64,000 nt of DNA from Odobenus rosmarus divergens (lineage: Eukaryota; Chordata; Mammalia; Carnivora; Odobenidae), in assembly GCF_000321225.1 (NCBI RefSeq), contig NW_004450562.1:691048-755047 (forward strand), read 5' to 3'. Positions 12,116 to 24,753 of this stretch are shown piece by piece (the first letter of the stretch is position 1; each line of letters opens with the position of its first letter). The translations under genes and the position numbers were made by a program. The notes under the pieces were generated by a model, which worked only from the letters and a program-made list of their open reading frames with translations, ran no database searches and had not been told where the DNA came from.

Positions 12116-12890
12116 CCATGGAGCTGAAAGCCTGGATGCTTCCTTGAGCCCCCGTTGCCTGTAGGATTACAGAAAGCTGCCCGGCTTTGTGGAGAGGCCT
12201 CATGGGTGCGGAGCTGAGCCAGGTGCCTCCTTGTAGGGATAGAGAAGATAGAGGAAAGATGCTCTTGACTGATTGCAAACACACACAGACCAGGTCCCCA
12301 ATCCAGCATGGATAAGGGACACAGGCACCGGGGAGGAGGCCCATCCCATTTCATCATGTCTGTTTTTTACTACCATTGGAAGCATGCAGTAGGGTTGCCT
12401 CCTGTCCATATTTCATCCCAGCAAGTGTGTGGTCTGCAGGAATGAAAACAACAGGGAGCTCGAGCTAGTCTAAATAATTACTTTTTTGAAGCACGTGAGC
12501 CTGCTCTGAGTTTTACTGTTAAGATTTCTTCTTTTTAATATGCAGCATGAAAGAAGAATGCTCTGTTTCTAAAATTGCCCAGTGAGCTAAAGTTTGGATT
12601 TAAAAACAGATAAGAAGACGGTTGTTTGCAATATGAAAGGATGTACCAGTTTCCCAAGTGCATAAAATGTGATGTCATTTTTAAAAGTTGAATCTGCACC
12701 TAGTTATTCAGGCAGATTTGTGTGTGAAGCATGGCAGACCCACATTTGAAAATGTCTGCAAAGCAAGTCTTCTAAATGCCCACTTATACAATAGCGGCAC
12801 AGCAATGTTGGGGTTTTTTTTTTTTCCTTCTTTTCAAAATCCTCTGGGCATTAACCCAGATGAACAGAAATATTTAGCCCTGTACTCTTG

Positions 12891-13088
12891 GGGTGCCTGG
12901 GTGGCTCAGTCGTTAAGCATCTGCCTTCAGCTCAGGTCATGATCCCAGGGCCCTGGGATTGAGCCCCGCATCAGGCTCCCTGCTCCGTGAGAAGCCTGCT
13001 TCTCCCTCTCCCATTCCCCCTGCTTGTGTTCCCTCTCTCGCTGTGTCTCTCTCTGTCAAATAAATAAATAAAATCTTTAAAAAAAAAA
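12891..13088 (+). mobile_element. Carnivore SINE (SINEC), full length
   Basis: Complete head, body and A-rich tail. Perfect 19-base duplication ATTTAGCCCTGTACTCTTG at 12,872 to 12,890 and 13,089 to 13,107. Sense to ARHGEF3. Confidence 0.95.
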
Positions 13089-13890
13089 ATTTAGCCCTGT
13101 ACTCTTGGGTACATTGTGAATGCCTGATAAACATAAAACCCATAGTACCAACGTAGCTTGAATTACATGTTCCCTGAATAGATTTTCCACCTATGAAAAG
13201 GGAAAAATCAGAGAACCTAATAAGTAAATTGCTTCTACACCAAGTGTCCAGTCCTATAATTAGATCTAAAAAAGGTCTTGCTTTTACTGCAATGCATAAA
13301 CTACCACATCTTTATTAGAATTTCTTAACAGTATTTTGGAGGGTTAATAGAAATTTCCCCCAAAAGAGAACATTTTTAAATAGAACTTCAGATATTTAGA
13401 TAGTCCAGAGGTCTGGCTGTTTATCATTTTAAATTCTAAGGATTGTTTCAGCCAACAAATGATCTGGCAGACCATCTCTTCCCTCCGCCCGCCACTGTTC
13501 CCCAACTCCTTAAAAAAAAAAAAAAAATCACTGGAATCAATGAGAACAGTCCTGCTGTTCCTGCCATGCTGGCTGCTATTCTTGGTTCATGTCACAAGCC
13601 TACGAATAGATGACATTACCGCACAAGGAACCAGGCAGGGCTTTTAGATTCCGCTTTGAGAATGATGATTACGGCATGTGTGGGCTTAACCCCTGTTCTG
13701 TTACCAGGTATTTGTCATCATCTTGCTTTACTGGTCCTTTCCCTTCAGTTTGAACCCTGATAAGAGGTGCAACAATAAATTGAACTTGAATGCACAACCA
13801 CCATGACTGTTTGCTATTGGCAATCTGCTATATACACCTTTATTCCTCCCTGCGATTCTGCACAATAAATACCTCTCAAGAACCAATACA

Positions 13891-14092
13891 GGGGCACCTA
13901 TGTGGTTCTGTCCGTTGAGCGTCCCATTCTTGGTTTCGACTCAGACCATGATCTCATGGGTCTTGGGCTCAAGCCCCGGATGGGCTCTGCACTCAGCAGG
14001 GAGTCTGCTTGAGATTCTCTCCCTCTGCCCCTCCCCCCACTTGCATTTTCTCTCTCTCTCTCTCTCTCAAATATATAAATCTTAAAAAAAAA
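13891..14092 (+). mobile_element. Carnivore SINE, older diverged copy
   Basis: Head ggggcacctatgtggttctg and body with 'tctcatgggtcttgggctcaag'; CT run near 14,050; A-tail from 14,082. More substitutions than its neighbours, and no clear flanking duplication. Confidence 0.9.
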
Positions 14093-14629
14093 AGTGCAGA
14101 GATTAGATGCTTATGGTGTAGAGGTGGATATAACTACAAAACAAGATTTTTAATAAATGAAAACAGGCCCAGAAGTGCTATTATAATGTCCACGAAGAAT
14201 GTGGAATAACGCTGATTGTTTCTATCATTTGGTCTCTCTAGTTTTTCAAACACCAGAGAAAGAAGTAGCATCAGACAGTAGTCATAGCTGCCTGAGGAAC
14301 CACTGGGCTATGTGAGTTTATTAATCTTCATGTGATATGTCAGCTGTCAGTCCCTGAGTTAAATTAGGAAGTGCACACATATTTATGCCTATAGTACATC
14401 ATTTTTCTGGTCTCCTGGATACTTGCAGGAACCTCAGAAAATTGACTCAAGACCTAGTTAATTCCAGGTAAAACTAGTAATAGTAAACTCTAAAAAGAGC
14501 CACAGCAATTAATGCTAAGACCTTTAAAAGCAAGAAAAAAGTATGGATTCCACTACATATTAAAAAGGTAGTAAGGTTAAAGATTAAGGTAGACATAAAA
14601 GAATTTGTCAAGTACCTCCCATATATTTT

Positions 14630-14730
14630 AAGCCTTCTTGAGGGCAGGGACCCTGTCGCATTTCTTTGAATGATACCATCTAGTTTGACACTGGACAGGT
14701 GCTCAACAAGCATTAATTGAATTAATTTGA
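14630..14730 (+). mobile_element. L2 3' end
   Basis: 'gccttcttgagggcagggac' followed by 'gctcaacaagcattaattga' is the usual L2 tail order. Confidence 0.65.
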
Positions 14731-15454
14731 AGGATGAGTCATAACTTTAGTATGTTTTGTGAAGTTTCCTTTTCTTTTTTCTTTTTGGTTTTTTTTTTTG
14801 AAAGTAACAATAATAACCAGGCATGTCTGAAAACCAAGAGGGGGGAAAAAACAAAGAGAAAGTTTGTGTATCAAAGCGTTCTATTTATTATTTGTTTTAT
14901 GTTAGTAAAACTCAGGTTAATTTCATAGGACTTTAATGTCACGTTGACATTAAAAGCCAAAAAAATTATTTTATGCTACAAAAAGCCTGTGTTTTTTAAA
15001 AAGATGTATTTATTATCAAAGTAGTGCTACTGCCAAAATTTGGGAGATAGAGAAAAGAATAAATGAGCTTTAAAACTCATAACAGCTACAAAAATATATA
15101 GATTATGCATCTGTTCATAGGGTATAGTCACCAGACTTCAACTCAGAGCTGTAAGATCTTCTGTCAGACTTGCATGGAAATGCCAGAGTTCTAACTGGGT
15201 AGAAGTTTTATCCAGTTGGCTTTGGGCAGAAGGTATCATTTCACTAGAATGTGAAAAATAATCACTTAACAATCTTAGAATTCACTGCCACTTTAACACA
15301 TTACAAGATCTGGTAAGTTCTCACTGAGTAAAGTCTTCTTTTAAGAAAAATCTTGCTTTTCAGAGATTGTTTTGTTTTTCCATTAAGTAAATGTAACCAA
15401 GAAGAGACCTTAGTACCATTTCTCATCTGTTAAGCTCTTTCCTGCTAATAACGT

Positions 15455-17990
15455 GAGTCCTGGGCTGCAAGGGTGCTTCAGTATTCGCAAATCAACCAAC
15501 ATGATACACTACATTAATAAAAAAGGATAAGAACCACATGATCATTTCAATAGATGCAGAAAAAAACATTTGACAAGGTACAACATCCATTCATGATAAA
15601 ATTCTCACGAAAGTAGATTGAGAAGGAGCATACCTCAAAATCATAAAGGTCATATATGAAAAACACACAGCGAATGTCATCCTCAATGGGGAAAAACTGA
15701 GAGTGTTTCCTCTATGGTCAGGAACAAGAGAGGGATGTCCACTCTCACCACTGTTATTTAACATAGTACTGGAAGTCCTAGGCACAGCAATCAGACAACA
15801 AAAAGAAATAAAATGCCTTCAAATCAGCAAGGAAGAAGTCAAACTTTCACTATTTGCAGATGACATAATACTCTATGTAGAAAACCCAGAAGACTCCACC
15901 AATAAAATTGCTACAACTGATAAATGAATTCAGTAAATTCTCAGGATACAAAATCAACGTATATAAATTGGTTGTATTTCTATACACCAATAATGAAGCG
16001 GCAGAAAGAGAAATTAAGGAATCAATCCCATTTACATTTGTACCAAAAACAATAAAATACCTAGGAACACATCTAACCAAAGAGGTGAAAGATCTGTATT
16101 CTGAAAACTATGAAACACTAATGAAAAAATTGAAGATGACACAAAGAAATGGAAAGACATTCTGTGCTCATGGATTGGAGAACAAATATTGTTAAAATGT
16201 CTATACTAACAAAGAAGTCTATACATTTAATGCAATCCCTATCAAAATACCAACAGCATTTTTCACAGAGCTAGAACAAACAATCCTAAAACTTGTATGC
16301 ATCTACAAAAGACCCTGAATAGCCAAAGCAACCTTGATAAAGAAAAGCAAAGCTGGAGGCATCACAATCCAGACTTCAAGTTATATTACAAAGCTGTAGT
16401 GATCAAGACAGTATGATACTGGTACAAAAATAGACATAGATCAGTGGAACAGAGCAGAAAACCCAGAAATGAACCCACGACTCTATGGTCAATTAACCTT
16501 CAACAAAGCAGGACAGAATATCCAATGGAAAAAACAGTCTCTTCAACAAATGGTGTTGGGAAAACTGGACAGCAACATACAAAAGAATGAAACTGGATTA
16601 CTTTCTTACACCATACACAAAAATAGATTCAAAATGGATGAAAGACCTAACTGTGACACAGGAAACCATCAAAATCCTAGAGGAGAACACAGGCAGTAAC
16701 CTCTTTGACAATAGCTGTAGCAACTTCTTTCTAGATACGTTTCCTGGGGCTAGGGAAACAGAAGCAAAAATTAATTATTGGGACTTCATCAAAATAAAAA
16801 GCTTCTATACAGTGAGGGAAACAATCAACAAAACTGAAAAGCAACCTACAGAATGGGAGAAGATATTTGCAAATGATATATCTGAAAAAGGGTTAGTATC
16901 AAATATATATAAAGAACTTATAGGGGCGCCTGGGTGGCTCAGTTGGTTAAGCGACTGCCTTCAGCTCAGGTCATGATCCTGGAGTCCCAGGATCAAGTCC
17001 TGCATCCGGCTCCCTGCTCAGCGGGGAGTCTGCTTCTCCCTCTGACCCTCTTCCCTCTCGTGCTCTCTATCTCTCATTCTCTCTCTCTCAAATAAATAAA
17101 TAAAATCTTAAAAAAAAAAAAGAACTTACACAACTCAATGCCCCAAAAATGAATAATCCAATTAAAAAATGGGCAGAAGACATGAATAGACATTTTTCCA
17201 AAGAAGACATACAGATGGCCAGCAGACACATGAAAAGATGCTCAACATCACTGATCATCAGGGAAATACAAATCAAAACGACAATGAGATACCACCTCAC
17301 TCCTGTCAGAATGGCTAAAATCAACAAAACAAGAAACAATAGGTGTTGGCAAGGATGTGGAGAAAGAGGAACTCTCTTGCACTGTTGGTGGGAATGCAGA
17401 CTGGTGCAGCCACTGTAGAAAACAGTATGGAGGTTCCTAAAAAGTTAAAAATAGAACTACCTTATGATCCAACAATTGCACTACCAGGTATTTACGGAAA
17501 GAATATAAAAATGCTAATTCTAAGGGATATATGCACTCCAATGTTTACAGCAGCAATATCTACAATAGCCAAATTATGGAAACAGCCCAAATGTCCACTG
17601 ACTGATGAATGGATAAAGAACATGGGAGGGTGTGTGTGTGTATACATATATATAACTATATATATAATGGAATATTAGCCATAAAGAATGAAATTTTGCC
17701 ATTTGCAATGACATGGATGGAGCTAGAGAGTATTATGCTAAGTGAAATCAGTCAGAGAAAGACAAATACCATATGATTTCACTCATATGTGGAATCTAAG
17801 AAACAAGCAAAGGGGGGAAAAAAAGAGGGAGGAAGAGAGGGAGAGAGAGAAATAGATGATGGGGATTAAGGAGTGCACTTGTGATGAGCACAGGGTGTTG
17901 TATGGAAGTGTTGAATCATTTGTACACCTGAAACTACTATTACACTCTATGTTAACTGGAATTCAAATAAAAACTTAAAATAATAATACT
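15455..17990 (+). mobile_element. L1 element, 5'-truncated, ORF2 part and 3'UTR
   Basis: Begins inside ORF2 at the 'gctgcaagggtgcttcagta' block. The reverse transcriptase domain is recognisable: [12 protein letters not shown] near 15,750 and the catalytic LFADDIILY near 15,855. Downstream come the ORF2 C-terminal region, the 3'UTR with 'gggtgttgtatggaag', and an AATAAA-type tail near 17,967. Frames shift several times (for example near 15,910 and 16,590), and a stop interrupts it repeatedly, so it is not active. A SINE at 16,923 splits it. It lies sense within the ARHGEF3 intron. Confidence 0.93.
16923..17118 (+). mobile_element. Carnivore SINE inserted in the L1
   Basis: Full-length SINE of the 'tggagtcccaggatcaagtc' body type. 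Duplicated L1 target: aaagaacttata at 16,911 to 16,922 and aaagaacttaca at 17,119 to 17,130. The L1 sequence resumes exactly after the second copy. Confidence 0.95.
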
Positions 17991-18984
17991 ACCATAAGAA
18001 AGATGGGACTGCTGGTCTTTTCGCTCTTAGAGGACAGAGGACCCTGCTGAGGAAGTCATCATTTTGCCTTTGGTTGGTGTCTTTGAGTTTTTACTCAACT
18101 AATTTCTTGTTCTTTGTTTTTTAGTATGTTATATCTTTTAGACATATGATCCATGTGATAGAACAACATATCAGAATAAATGCCCACTGATTGTGTCTGA
18201 GCGCTTGTACTCTTATTGCTTTGTTTTGTTTCATTTTGTATTAACAAGTGTGTCCACCCTTGATCTGAAATCCCTCCACCCCTAACATATTCACATGTGC
18301 TCTAGGCATGGGTGTGAGTGTATGTATAGAGACAAACAGTTCCCATCATTACACATAGTGTCTTTCCATTTTTAGTTCTCTGTCCTTTTTAAATCATTTA
18401 TGTTTTACCACTAAAAAGCTATCCAAATTATTTCATCACACCCAATTTGCAAATCTTGTTTGTAGGTTAGATTGAGTACATATAGAGAAACCTTGAAACT
18501 GGATTCAGACCCCCAAAGATGATCCCTTTTTGGGGCTACTACATTCTGCTTTGTTTTCTCTCCTTGGCTAAAGTTTTTATATGCCTATATTTTCAACATT
18601 GTAAGCATGTTTGAAGAAATGTGCAACATAGAGCTCAGTAGTTATGAGTCCTGCATAGCAAAAGCTATACCTTATATCTCTTCCTCTCAGATAAAATTAA
18701 GCATCAACATCAGCTTTATATATAATACAAATACCCGTATGTGTATACAAATATATATGTGTGTCTATATGTATATCTATGTGTATATGTATAGGTGGAT
18801 AGATGGACACAATATATTCAAAGCATATATTTATTTTTGCCTTTTCCCAAAGCAGCAAGTTAGATAACAGAATCTCAGAATTAGATGCAAGTCTGTCTTG
18901 GTGACCTTCTAGGCTGAGCCCCTGGGACTTACTGGTGTGGATGGTTTGCTTACTTTCCCCATACTTTCTTCTTTGTTTCCATAG

Positions 18985-19155
18985 ATAAACATCATTCAGG
19001 GAATCGTGGCAGAAATCAACACCAAGACTGGGGAATCTGAGTGCCGCTATTACAAAGAGCGGCTTCTTTACTTGGAAGAAGGCCAGAAAGACTCTCTAAT
19101 CGACAACTCGAGAGTGCTGTGTTGTCATGGAGAACTGAAGAACAATCGAGGGGTG
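18985..19155 (+). CDS. ARHGEF3: ARHGEF3 coding exon, DH C-terminus and PH start
   Basis: A 171-base exon, 57 codons, phase 0-0, acceptor tttccatag, donor gtgagt. It begins INIIQGIVAEINTKTGESEC, the last DH helix, and runs into RVLCCHGELKNNRGV, which is the first strands of the PH domain. The DH and PH domains therefore join inside this exon, as expected for the tandem DH-PH architecture. Confidence 0.96.
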
Positions 19156-19309
19156 GTGAGTGGCTACTCTCCCTCAGTGGTCTCATCCTGGGCCTCCCCC
19201 AATGCTTAATCCATTTGATGCCCAGCCCCCTGTTACTCTGCCTTCCCTACCCAGGGTCACATTCTTCAGACAAAAATTGCTTTCCAGTGTCTTTTGTATT
19301 ATAGGATCC

Positions 19310-19510
19310 CATATGTATATGGATATATATATAATTATATACATTGTATATATATTCATATATATCTTGGGTAGAGTGTTTCTTCAAATGTTTTGTCCAC
19401 CTCTAAAGTTGGATAATTTATATATAAATAATATGTATTATGTTTCTAACTTATAATTAATATATATTTTTATATATTTCAGAAAATATATATTATATAT
19501 ATATTTTAAA
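19310..19510. repeat. TA-rich low-complexity tract
   Basis: Repeated ATATAT/TATATA stretches across about 200 bases, just after the exon. Confidence 0.85.
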
Positions 19511-19954
19511 ATTTCACTACCAGTATACATTCAGGAAGAATTTGGGTTGCCAACTTAGTATTTCATTTGATCATGACCTTCAATAGCAAATACAGAACAG
19601 TTAACATCTCCTCCGGCTTTGATATCAGAAAACAAGGGGTGATTTTAACAGGATATAAAAAGTATATGATCTCGGAAAAACAGCTCTTAAGTTGAAACTC
19701 TTAGCTTTATGAGAAATTCTTTGCTTTTTTTATGGATTGGTACCCATCCACAGACTGCCATTTTAAAACCAGTTTTTGCTTTAAAACTGGCTTCATATCT
19801 AACTCTGCCCAATTTCCTGGCTTTTATTCCTGAGTAGATATTGAAATTGTTCCTCCTCTCCTATCATAGCAACTTGGACAGATCTCCCTGGAGCCCTTAC
19901 TACAGTGGGTTGTAATCATCCACCATATGTCTGTCAGTATCTTCCATTATACTG

Positions 19955-20075
19955 TGATCTTTTAGGGTAGAGTCCAAGTCTTGTTAATCCCCAGCACCTA
20001 TTATGGGGACCTGGCATGTACTAAACACTCAGTAATGTTAGGTGAATGAGTGAGTGAATGAATGAATGAATATTT
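19955..20075 (+). mobile_element. L2 3' end
   Basis: 'gtccaagtcttgttaatccc' then 'cacctattatggggacctgg', ending in a (GAAT)n-like tail at 20,050 to 20,073, typical of L2. Confidence 0.7.
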
Positions 20076-21349
20076 GTATAAAGGAACAATGGATTTGAAT
20101 TTTATGAGAGCTCAAAATTCATTTGACTCACCAGGCTATTTTTATGTGTAGCCAGTGGAAATTAAAGCTAATATGTCTATTATATATTATAATTTAAACA
20201 TATTATACATAGGAATGTATATTTATATAATGTATAGATTTTATTATATACAATAGCTATTTAAATTCAATGTTGGGAAAGCCATCGAAAAAGAGAATCT
20301 CTTCTTTTATTATATTTCATCTTCAGTATCTAGTCAACTCTTAGAATGAAAGCCAAAACTAGATTGAATAGTTCTTAATAAAGCTTTGATGATTTAAGAG
20401 TCAACCTTTTGACCTGGACTTTGGAGTGGCATTTGTGAGCAGGCTTGGAAATGTTATTTGAAATCACTGAGTGTATATCATAGCACCCATTATTAGAGCT
20501 GCTGGGGATCCAACTAGCTGATGGTCCAGCAGAGGTATTGAGACTGGTCACGGGCCACGGCTTGAAGAAGTATTTGTTTGACTACAGAGTTACTGATTGC
20601 TAGAAAGCTGCATTCTGCTTCTTGCTGATTTTCAGAAAACACTGGTGGACTTCTAATGTCTGATACTCTGGCTTCTTGAGCATTCTTTCTCAGAAGCCCT
20701 GTGGGAAATGGTTGGGATGATATATCACTGCATGGAATGAGATCTATTCTCTTTCTGTCCCTCAGTCAAGGACTGAGACTCTCTGGTTGGCTATGCCTAG
20801 GGCATTAAAGATGAACTCTAGTTCATATTTCAGGCAGATAGATTTTTGAAAACAAAGATAGTAGTTGGGGTGGGAGATTTGTTTTAGTTACTTGTTTTTC
20901 CCAGTAGAATTATAGAAGTCTTTAGGAACAAAGCCCTGTGTCAGAAGAAAAGCTTGATAGTTTGAAGGCTAAAAGAAGCATTCATAAATAAGGGATGTTT
21001 TTAAAAGGTTTCCCAGACAATCTGAGTTCAAATTATCTACCTTGGCTAGAGGATTGTTGAAGTAGAAACAGTGTAAAAACAACAACAACAAAAACCCCTA
21101 ATGTTTAGTATATAAAACAATGACCAACTCCTTCCCTCCCCATCCCCAAAAGAAGTCTTAACATTATTCCTATATCCCCCTCAAAAAAAAAGAAAAAAAG
21201 GCCCTTAACTTGGTTATTTTTTGCTTTACTCTGTTTAAATGCACTTTTGATAAACTTTCACTCCTCAGTCTCCTCCCACCCAGTACAAAATTATCAGTTT
21301 TATTTCCACCAGCCAACATTTGGTTAAGCTTTAATTTCTACAAGAACGT

Positions 21350-21351
<2 letters not shown>

Positions 21352-21393
<42 letters not shown>
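21352..21393. repeat. (TG)n microsatellite
   Basis: About twenty TG units, with one TATG interruption at the left end. Confidence 0.95.
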
Positions 21394-21394
<1 letters not shown>

Positions 21395-22466
21395 AGAGTA
21401 GGTGGGGTATCCACAAGTTTCTTTTCTCCCAAATATAAAATTGTCTGATAATGCTGAATATGCTTCTCCTGCCCCAAAACAAGATTCTAATGTGAGTTTC
21501 CACCTCTTTGAGACCCCTGGGTTCACATTCCTAAATATCTCCATTGGAAAACCAGAACCAGCTAGAAAGGTCGTAGATCTTTTCACTTCAATTCGTCAGC
21601 GTTTCCAAACTGTGAGAAGAGTCTAGCACTTGGAATTGAATGGAGCCAATTTACCCCAGCTCCACCCAGTGAAATTGCTTTCATGATGTGGTTTGAGACA
21701 AGCCTTTATTTTTGAGATTTTCTTTTCGCCCACAACACACACATCAGTCATCAGCCTTTTAAGCACAGCCTCTTCAGAACACTGAGGTTCTGAGGAACAT
21801 AACTGAGAAGGACCAGTTCTTTGATCATCTTTCTTTGTGGCTATGACAGCACACTCTGGTTCCCTCGGGAATGGGCAGTGTTCCGAGTTGGTGTGCCTAG
21901 ATGGAGCTGATACTCAGCTCTGTGGCGTAAGGAACAAGTGTTTTTATGGGTTTGGGAAGCAAAGATTAATATTAGGCTTTGATATGCCAGTCGTATCCTT
22001 TATAGACTATTGTTCATTATGATCTCTTAGGATTATATTGGGTGCTATAAACCAAAGCCTGGGTGGGGGTGGGGGTACTCACTTCTTTTTCCTTCACTGC
22101 TCCCTTTATTCCATTCCCCCTTCTCATTTTTTTCTTACGGAAGCTGGAGGTTGTGTGTGTCTGCACAGGTTGTGAATATGCAATATGATGATGTCCTTGG
22201 AGCCGGCAGTCCTGGCTGCAGACGTCTGTAGGCAGAAAGGCCTTCTCCGTGGGTGCCCCAGGGAGGCACTCCTCCAGGAAAGGCACTAGGTGCATCTGGA
22301 AATACCTCCAAGATGCCCAACTTCTGTTCTGGAGATAGATCTGAGCCTAGAAGTTCATAATACAGTGTGAAGCTGGTACCTGGGGACCTCTTATCCACAG
22401 AAGTCCATTAATCAACTTCTTATTAGGCGGTTGCTTAGGGAAATCCTGTGGATTTTTTTCTTCTAG

Positions 22467-22653
22467 AAACTGCATGTTTTCCTCTTCCAAGAAGTGCTTG
22501 TGATCACTCGAGCTGTCACCCACAATGAGCAGCTCTGCTACCAGTTGTACCGGCAGCCAATCCCCGTAAAGGACCTTCTGCTGGAAGACCTGCAGGATGG
22601 AGAAGTGAGGCTGGGCGGCTCCCTGCGCGGAGCATTTAGCAACAATGAGAGAA
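22467..22653 (+). CDS. ARHGEF3: ARHGEF3 coding exon, PH domain
   Basis: A 187-base exon, acceptor ttcttctag, donor gtatgg, ending in phase 1 after GAG AGA A. It reads KLHVFLFQEVLVITRAVTHN and later YQLYRQPIPVKDLLLEDLQ. The HVFLF-x-EVLVITR strand pair is the typical PH-domain sheet of Dbl GEFs. The donor is weaker than the others in this gene (AGAA before gtatgg), but the frame into the last exon is exact. Confidence 0.96.
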
Positions 22654-22744
22654 GTATGGATGGCTGTTGGCTTTGACCTGTTGAATGGTTTGGTGGTAGT
22701 GGTTCAGAGGGAGTGGCGGGCTGGTGGATAGAGAAGTAGCCATG

Positions 22745-22935
22745 GCCTTGGAGTCACACTACATTCCAATGCTGTCTCATTACTCCCTACTTGTGTAACC
22801 TTGTGCCACGTCTGTGAGCCTCAGTTTCCCATCTGTAAAATGGGCATGTATGCATACCAACTTTATAAAGTTGTTACAAGGATTAAGATACTGCAAGTGA
22901 ACCTGTCTGCACGTAACAGGTACTCCTTACTTCTC
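22745..22935 (+). mobile_element. MIR
   Basis: 'ccttggagtcacactacatt', 'ctacttgtgtaaccttgtgc', 'cctcagtttcccatctgtaa', 'gttgttacaaggattaa' in the forward MIR order. Confidence 0.8.
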
Positions 22936-23514
22936 TCTGTCTCCTTCCATTGGATAAAAGCATGCTTAATCCCAGATAGCCTCTGTGTCAATACCAGTTG
23001 CTTACTGGTAGCTCTTGTAGAGCCAGGGCAATCATCCCTAAAGAGGATTAAGAATGGTCACCTGGGTTGAGGATTCATCTGTAATTATTCTAATGGGCTT
23101 CTCTAACTTGAGATGTAATAAACAAATTAACCAAGAGGAGCTACAATGGCAGTGTTTACTGAGTATCTATGTATATATCATTCCAGGCACTAGTATACTA
23201 AATGGTCAAACTAAACTAAACCATCAAATTCCTCCCCTTTACAGAGCTTACACTGTGATAGAGGAGATAGATGATGAATAAATATTCAGGTGCTGTTAAG
23301 AGAACTAAAGCCCAGTAGGGATAACAGTTGGAGGTTTGCTTTAGAGGAGATGATCAGAGAAGTCTTCCTTGAGAAAGTGACATTTGAGCCTCTTGGGTTA
23401 ACAGGGCCATCATATTGTCAACATAATTAATATGTACTGCCTCTGACCTGCTCATTAGTCCCTCCGCCCTGGTGGTGGTGATGGCAACTTCTCTTTCTTG
23501 AATACAAACTATGT

Positions 23515-23690
23515 ACCAGGTGTTGTAGAAGCACACGTGTTACCACCTTTAGCCCTCATAATAATCTTACAAGATAGGTCCTCTTCATTTCTCGCATTTT
23601 ACAAATAAGGACGCTGAGTCATACACAAGTTAAGGCGCTTGTCCAGGAGCAAAAGGTGGAGCCTGAATTTATCTGAAGTGGTGGTTCCCA
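23515..23690 (-). mobile_element. MIR
   Basis: Reverse order: 'ctatgtaccaggtgttgtag', 'cctcataataatcttacaag', 'cattttacaaataaggacgc', 'gcgcttgtccaggagcaaaa'. Confidence 0.75.
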
Positions 23691-23999
23691 GACCGTTGGC
23701 TCCAGGGATAGCGCAAGGGGACTGAACACACCCATTTCTTCGAACCAAGCGTGCACGCATCATGCGGGGCCCGTTATGCGCTGGTAAAACTAAATAAAAT
23801 GTCTTCCAAATTGTGCACTACCATTTTTTTTTAAATACACATAGCTCCTATGGAGGTAATGAAAATGTATTTTTATTTTAAAGTGAAACTGAATTTGTAA
23901 CAGCTCTGAGTTTTGCATATCTTCTCAGTCATTTAGGTACTATATGTGCAAGTACTGTTATCATGTGGAGGATCATGGACATGGTTTGATATTACACAG

Positions 24000-24175
24000 A
24001 GCTTCTTAAACTTGAAAAGGCTCTAACTTGGGGCAGTGGTGGAAAGTCCAGATTATCAGGCCCACCTTAGACCTATTGAATCCTAGTCTCTTAATGGTAG
24101 AGTCCGGGCATTATGTTTTTAACAAGCCCATGGGGGATTTTAATATGCACCTAGATTTAAACTGATGTCCACTTG
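24000..24175 (+). mobile_element. MER5A-like hAT DNA transposon relic
   Basis: 'gcttcttaaacttgaaaagg', 'cagattatcaggcccacctt', 'ttttaacaagcccatggggg', 'ttttaatatgcacctagatt' follow the block order of the nonautonomous hAT element MER5A. Diverged; assigned by memory of the consensus. Confidence 0.55.
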
Positions 24176-24400
24176 CCAGCCTCAGGGGCAACTGAGAGCT
24201 ACGCTGGTGTGAAATCCAGTTGCTTGATGGTGGCTGCAGGGTAGAGCTGAGCCGTGTCCTGGACCAGTGGGACACATTTTGTAATCAATTAATGACGTCT
24301 GCCCTAGGTACAGGGTGTTAATGTCACCATATCGGTTATCTTTGGCCTGGGAAATACCTGTCCGCTGACCTTTTTTTTTACATGTATTTTTCATTTCTAG

Positions 24401-24753
24401 TTAAAAACTTCTTCAGAGTAAGTTTCAAAAACGGTTCCCAAAGTCAGACCCACTCACTACAAGCCAACGACACCTTCAACAAACAGCAGTGGCTCAACTG
24501 CATTCGTCAAGCCAAAGAAACAGTTGTGTGTGCTGCCGGACAGGCCGGGGTGCTGGACTCCGAGGGACCAGTCCTAAATCCTGCCACCGGGAGCCAGGAG
24601 CCACAGGGAGAAACAAAACTTGAGCAGATGGACCAATCGGACAGTGAGTCAGACTGTAGTATGGACACGAGTGAGGTCAGCCTCGACTGTGAGCGCATGG
24701 AACAGACAGACTCTTCCTGTGGGAACAGCAGGTACATCGAAAGCAACGTCTGA
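24401..24753 (+). CDS. ARHGEF3: ARHGEF3 last coding exon, PH end and acidic tail, stop
   Basis: Starts with TT, completing an Ile codon, then KNFFRVSFKNGSQSQTHSLQ. The PH C-terminal helix is seen as NDTFNKQQWLNCIRQAKE with its usual conserved Trp. After that comes a low-complexity tail rich in Ser, Asp and Glu (DQSDSESDCSMDTSEVSLDC), ending SRYIESNV and TGA at 24,751 to 24,753. The tail is probably disordered and a phosphorylation target; that is inference from composition. Confidence 0.97.

Larger units (their letters stand above)
10626..18984 (+). other. ARHGEF3 intron, longest in window
   Basis: An 8.4 kb GT-AG intron. It contains MIR pieces (10,755 to 10,830; 11,485 to 11,590; 11,865 to 12,115), two SINEs (12,891; 13,891), an L2 tail (14,630), and a 2.5 kb L1 carrying a SINE (15,455 to 17,990). 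The stretches 13,110 to 13,880, 14,740 to 15,450 and 18,000 to 18,980 show nothing I can name except AT-rich and TA/TATG low-complexity sequence near 18,720 to 18,800. Confidence 0.85.
19156..22466 (+). other. ARHGEF3 intron, AT-rich
   Basis: A GT-AG intron with TA-rich low-complexity sequence (19,310 to 19,510 and 20,165 to 20,250), an L2 tail, and a TG microsatellite. No SINE. The rest, including 20,280 to 21,330 and 21,400 to 22,440, holds nothing I recognise. Confidence 0.85.
22654..24400 (+). other. ARHGEF3 last intron
   Basis: A GT-AG intron filled mostly with ancient mammalian repeats: forward MIR (22,745), an unnamed old repeat (about 23,130 to 23,420), reverse MIR (23,515) and an MER5A-like DNA transposon (24,000). 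A poly-T tract precedes the acceptor. Confidence 0.85.

Noticed and set aside
15703..17678. Several open frames with reverse transcriptase motifs
   Set aside because: They are pieces of one frameshifted L1 ORF2, not a separate gene or a retron-like system.
21352..21393. Possible Z-DNA or regulatory role of the TG run
   Set aside because: Ordinary intronic dinucleotide repeat with no supporting context.
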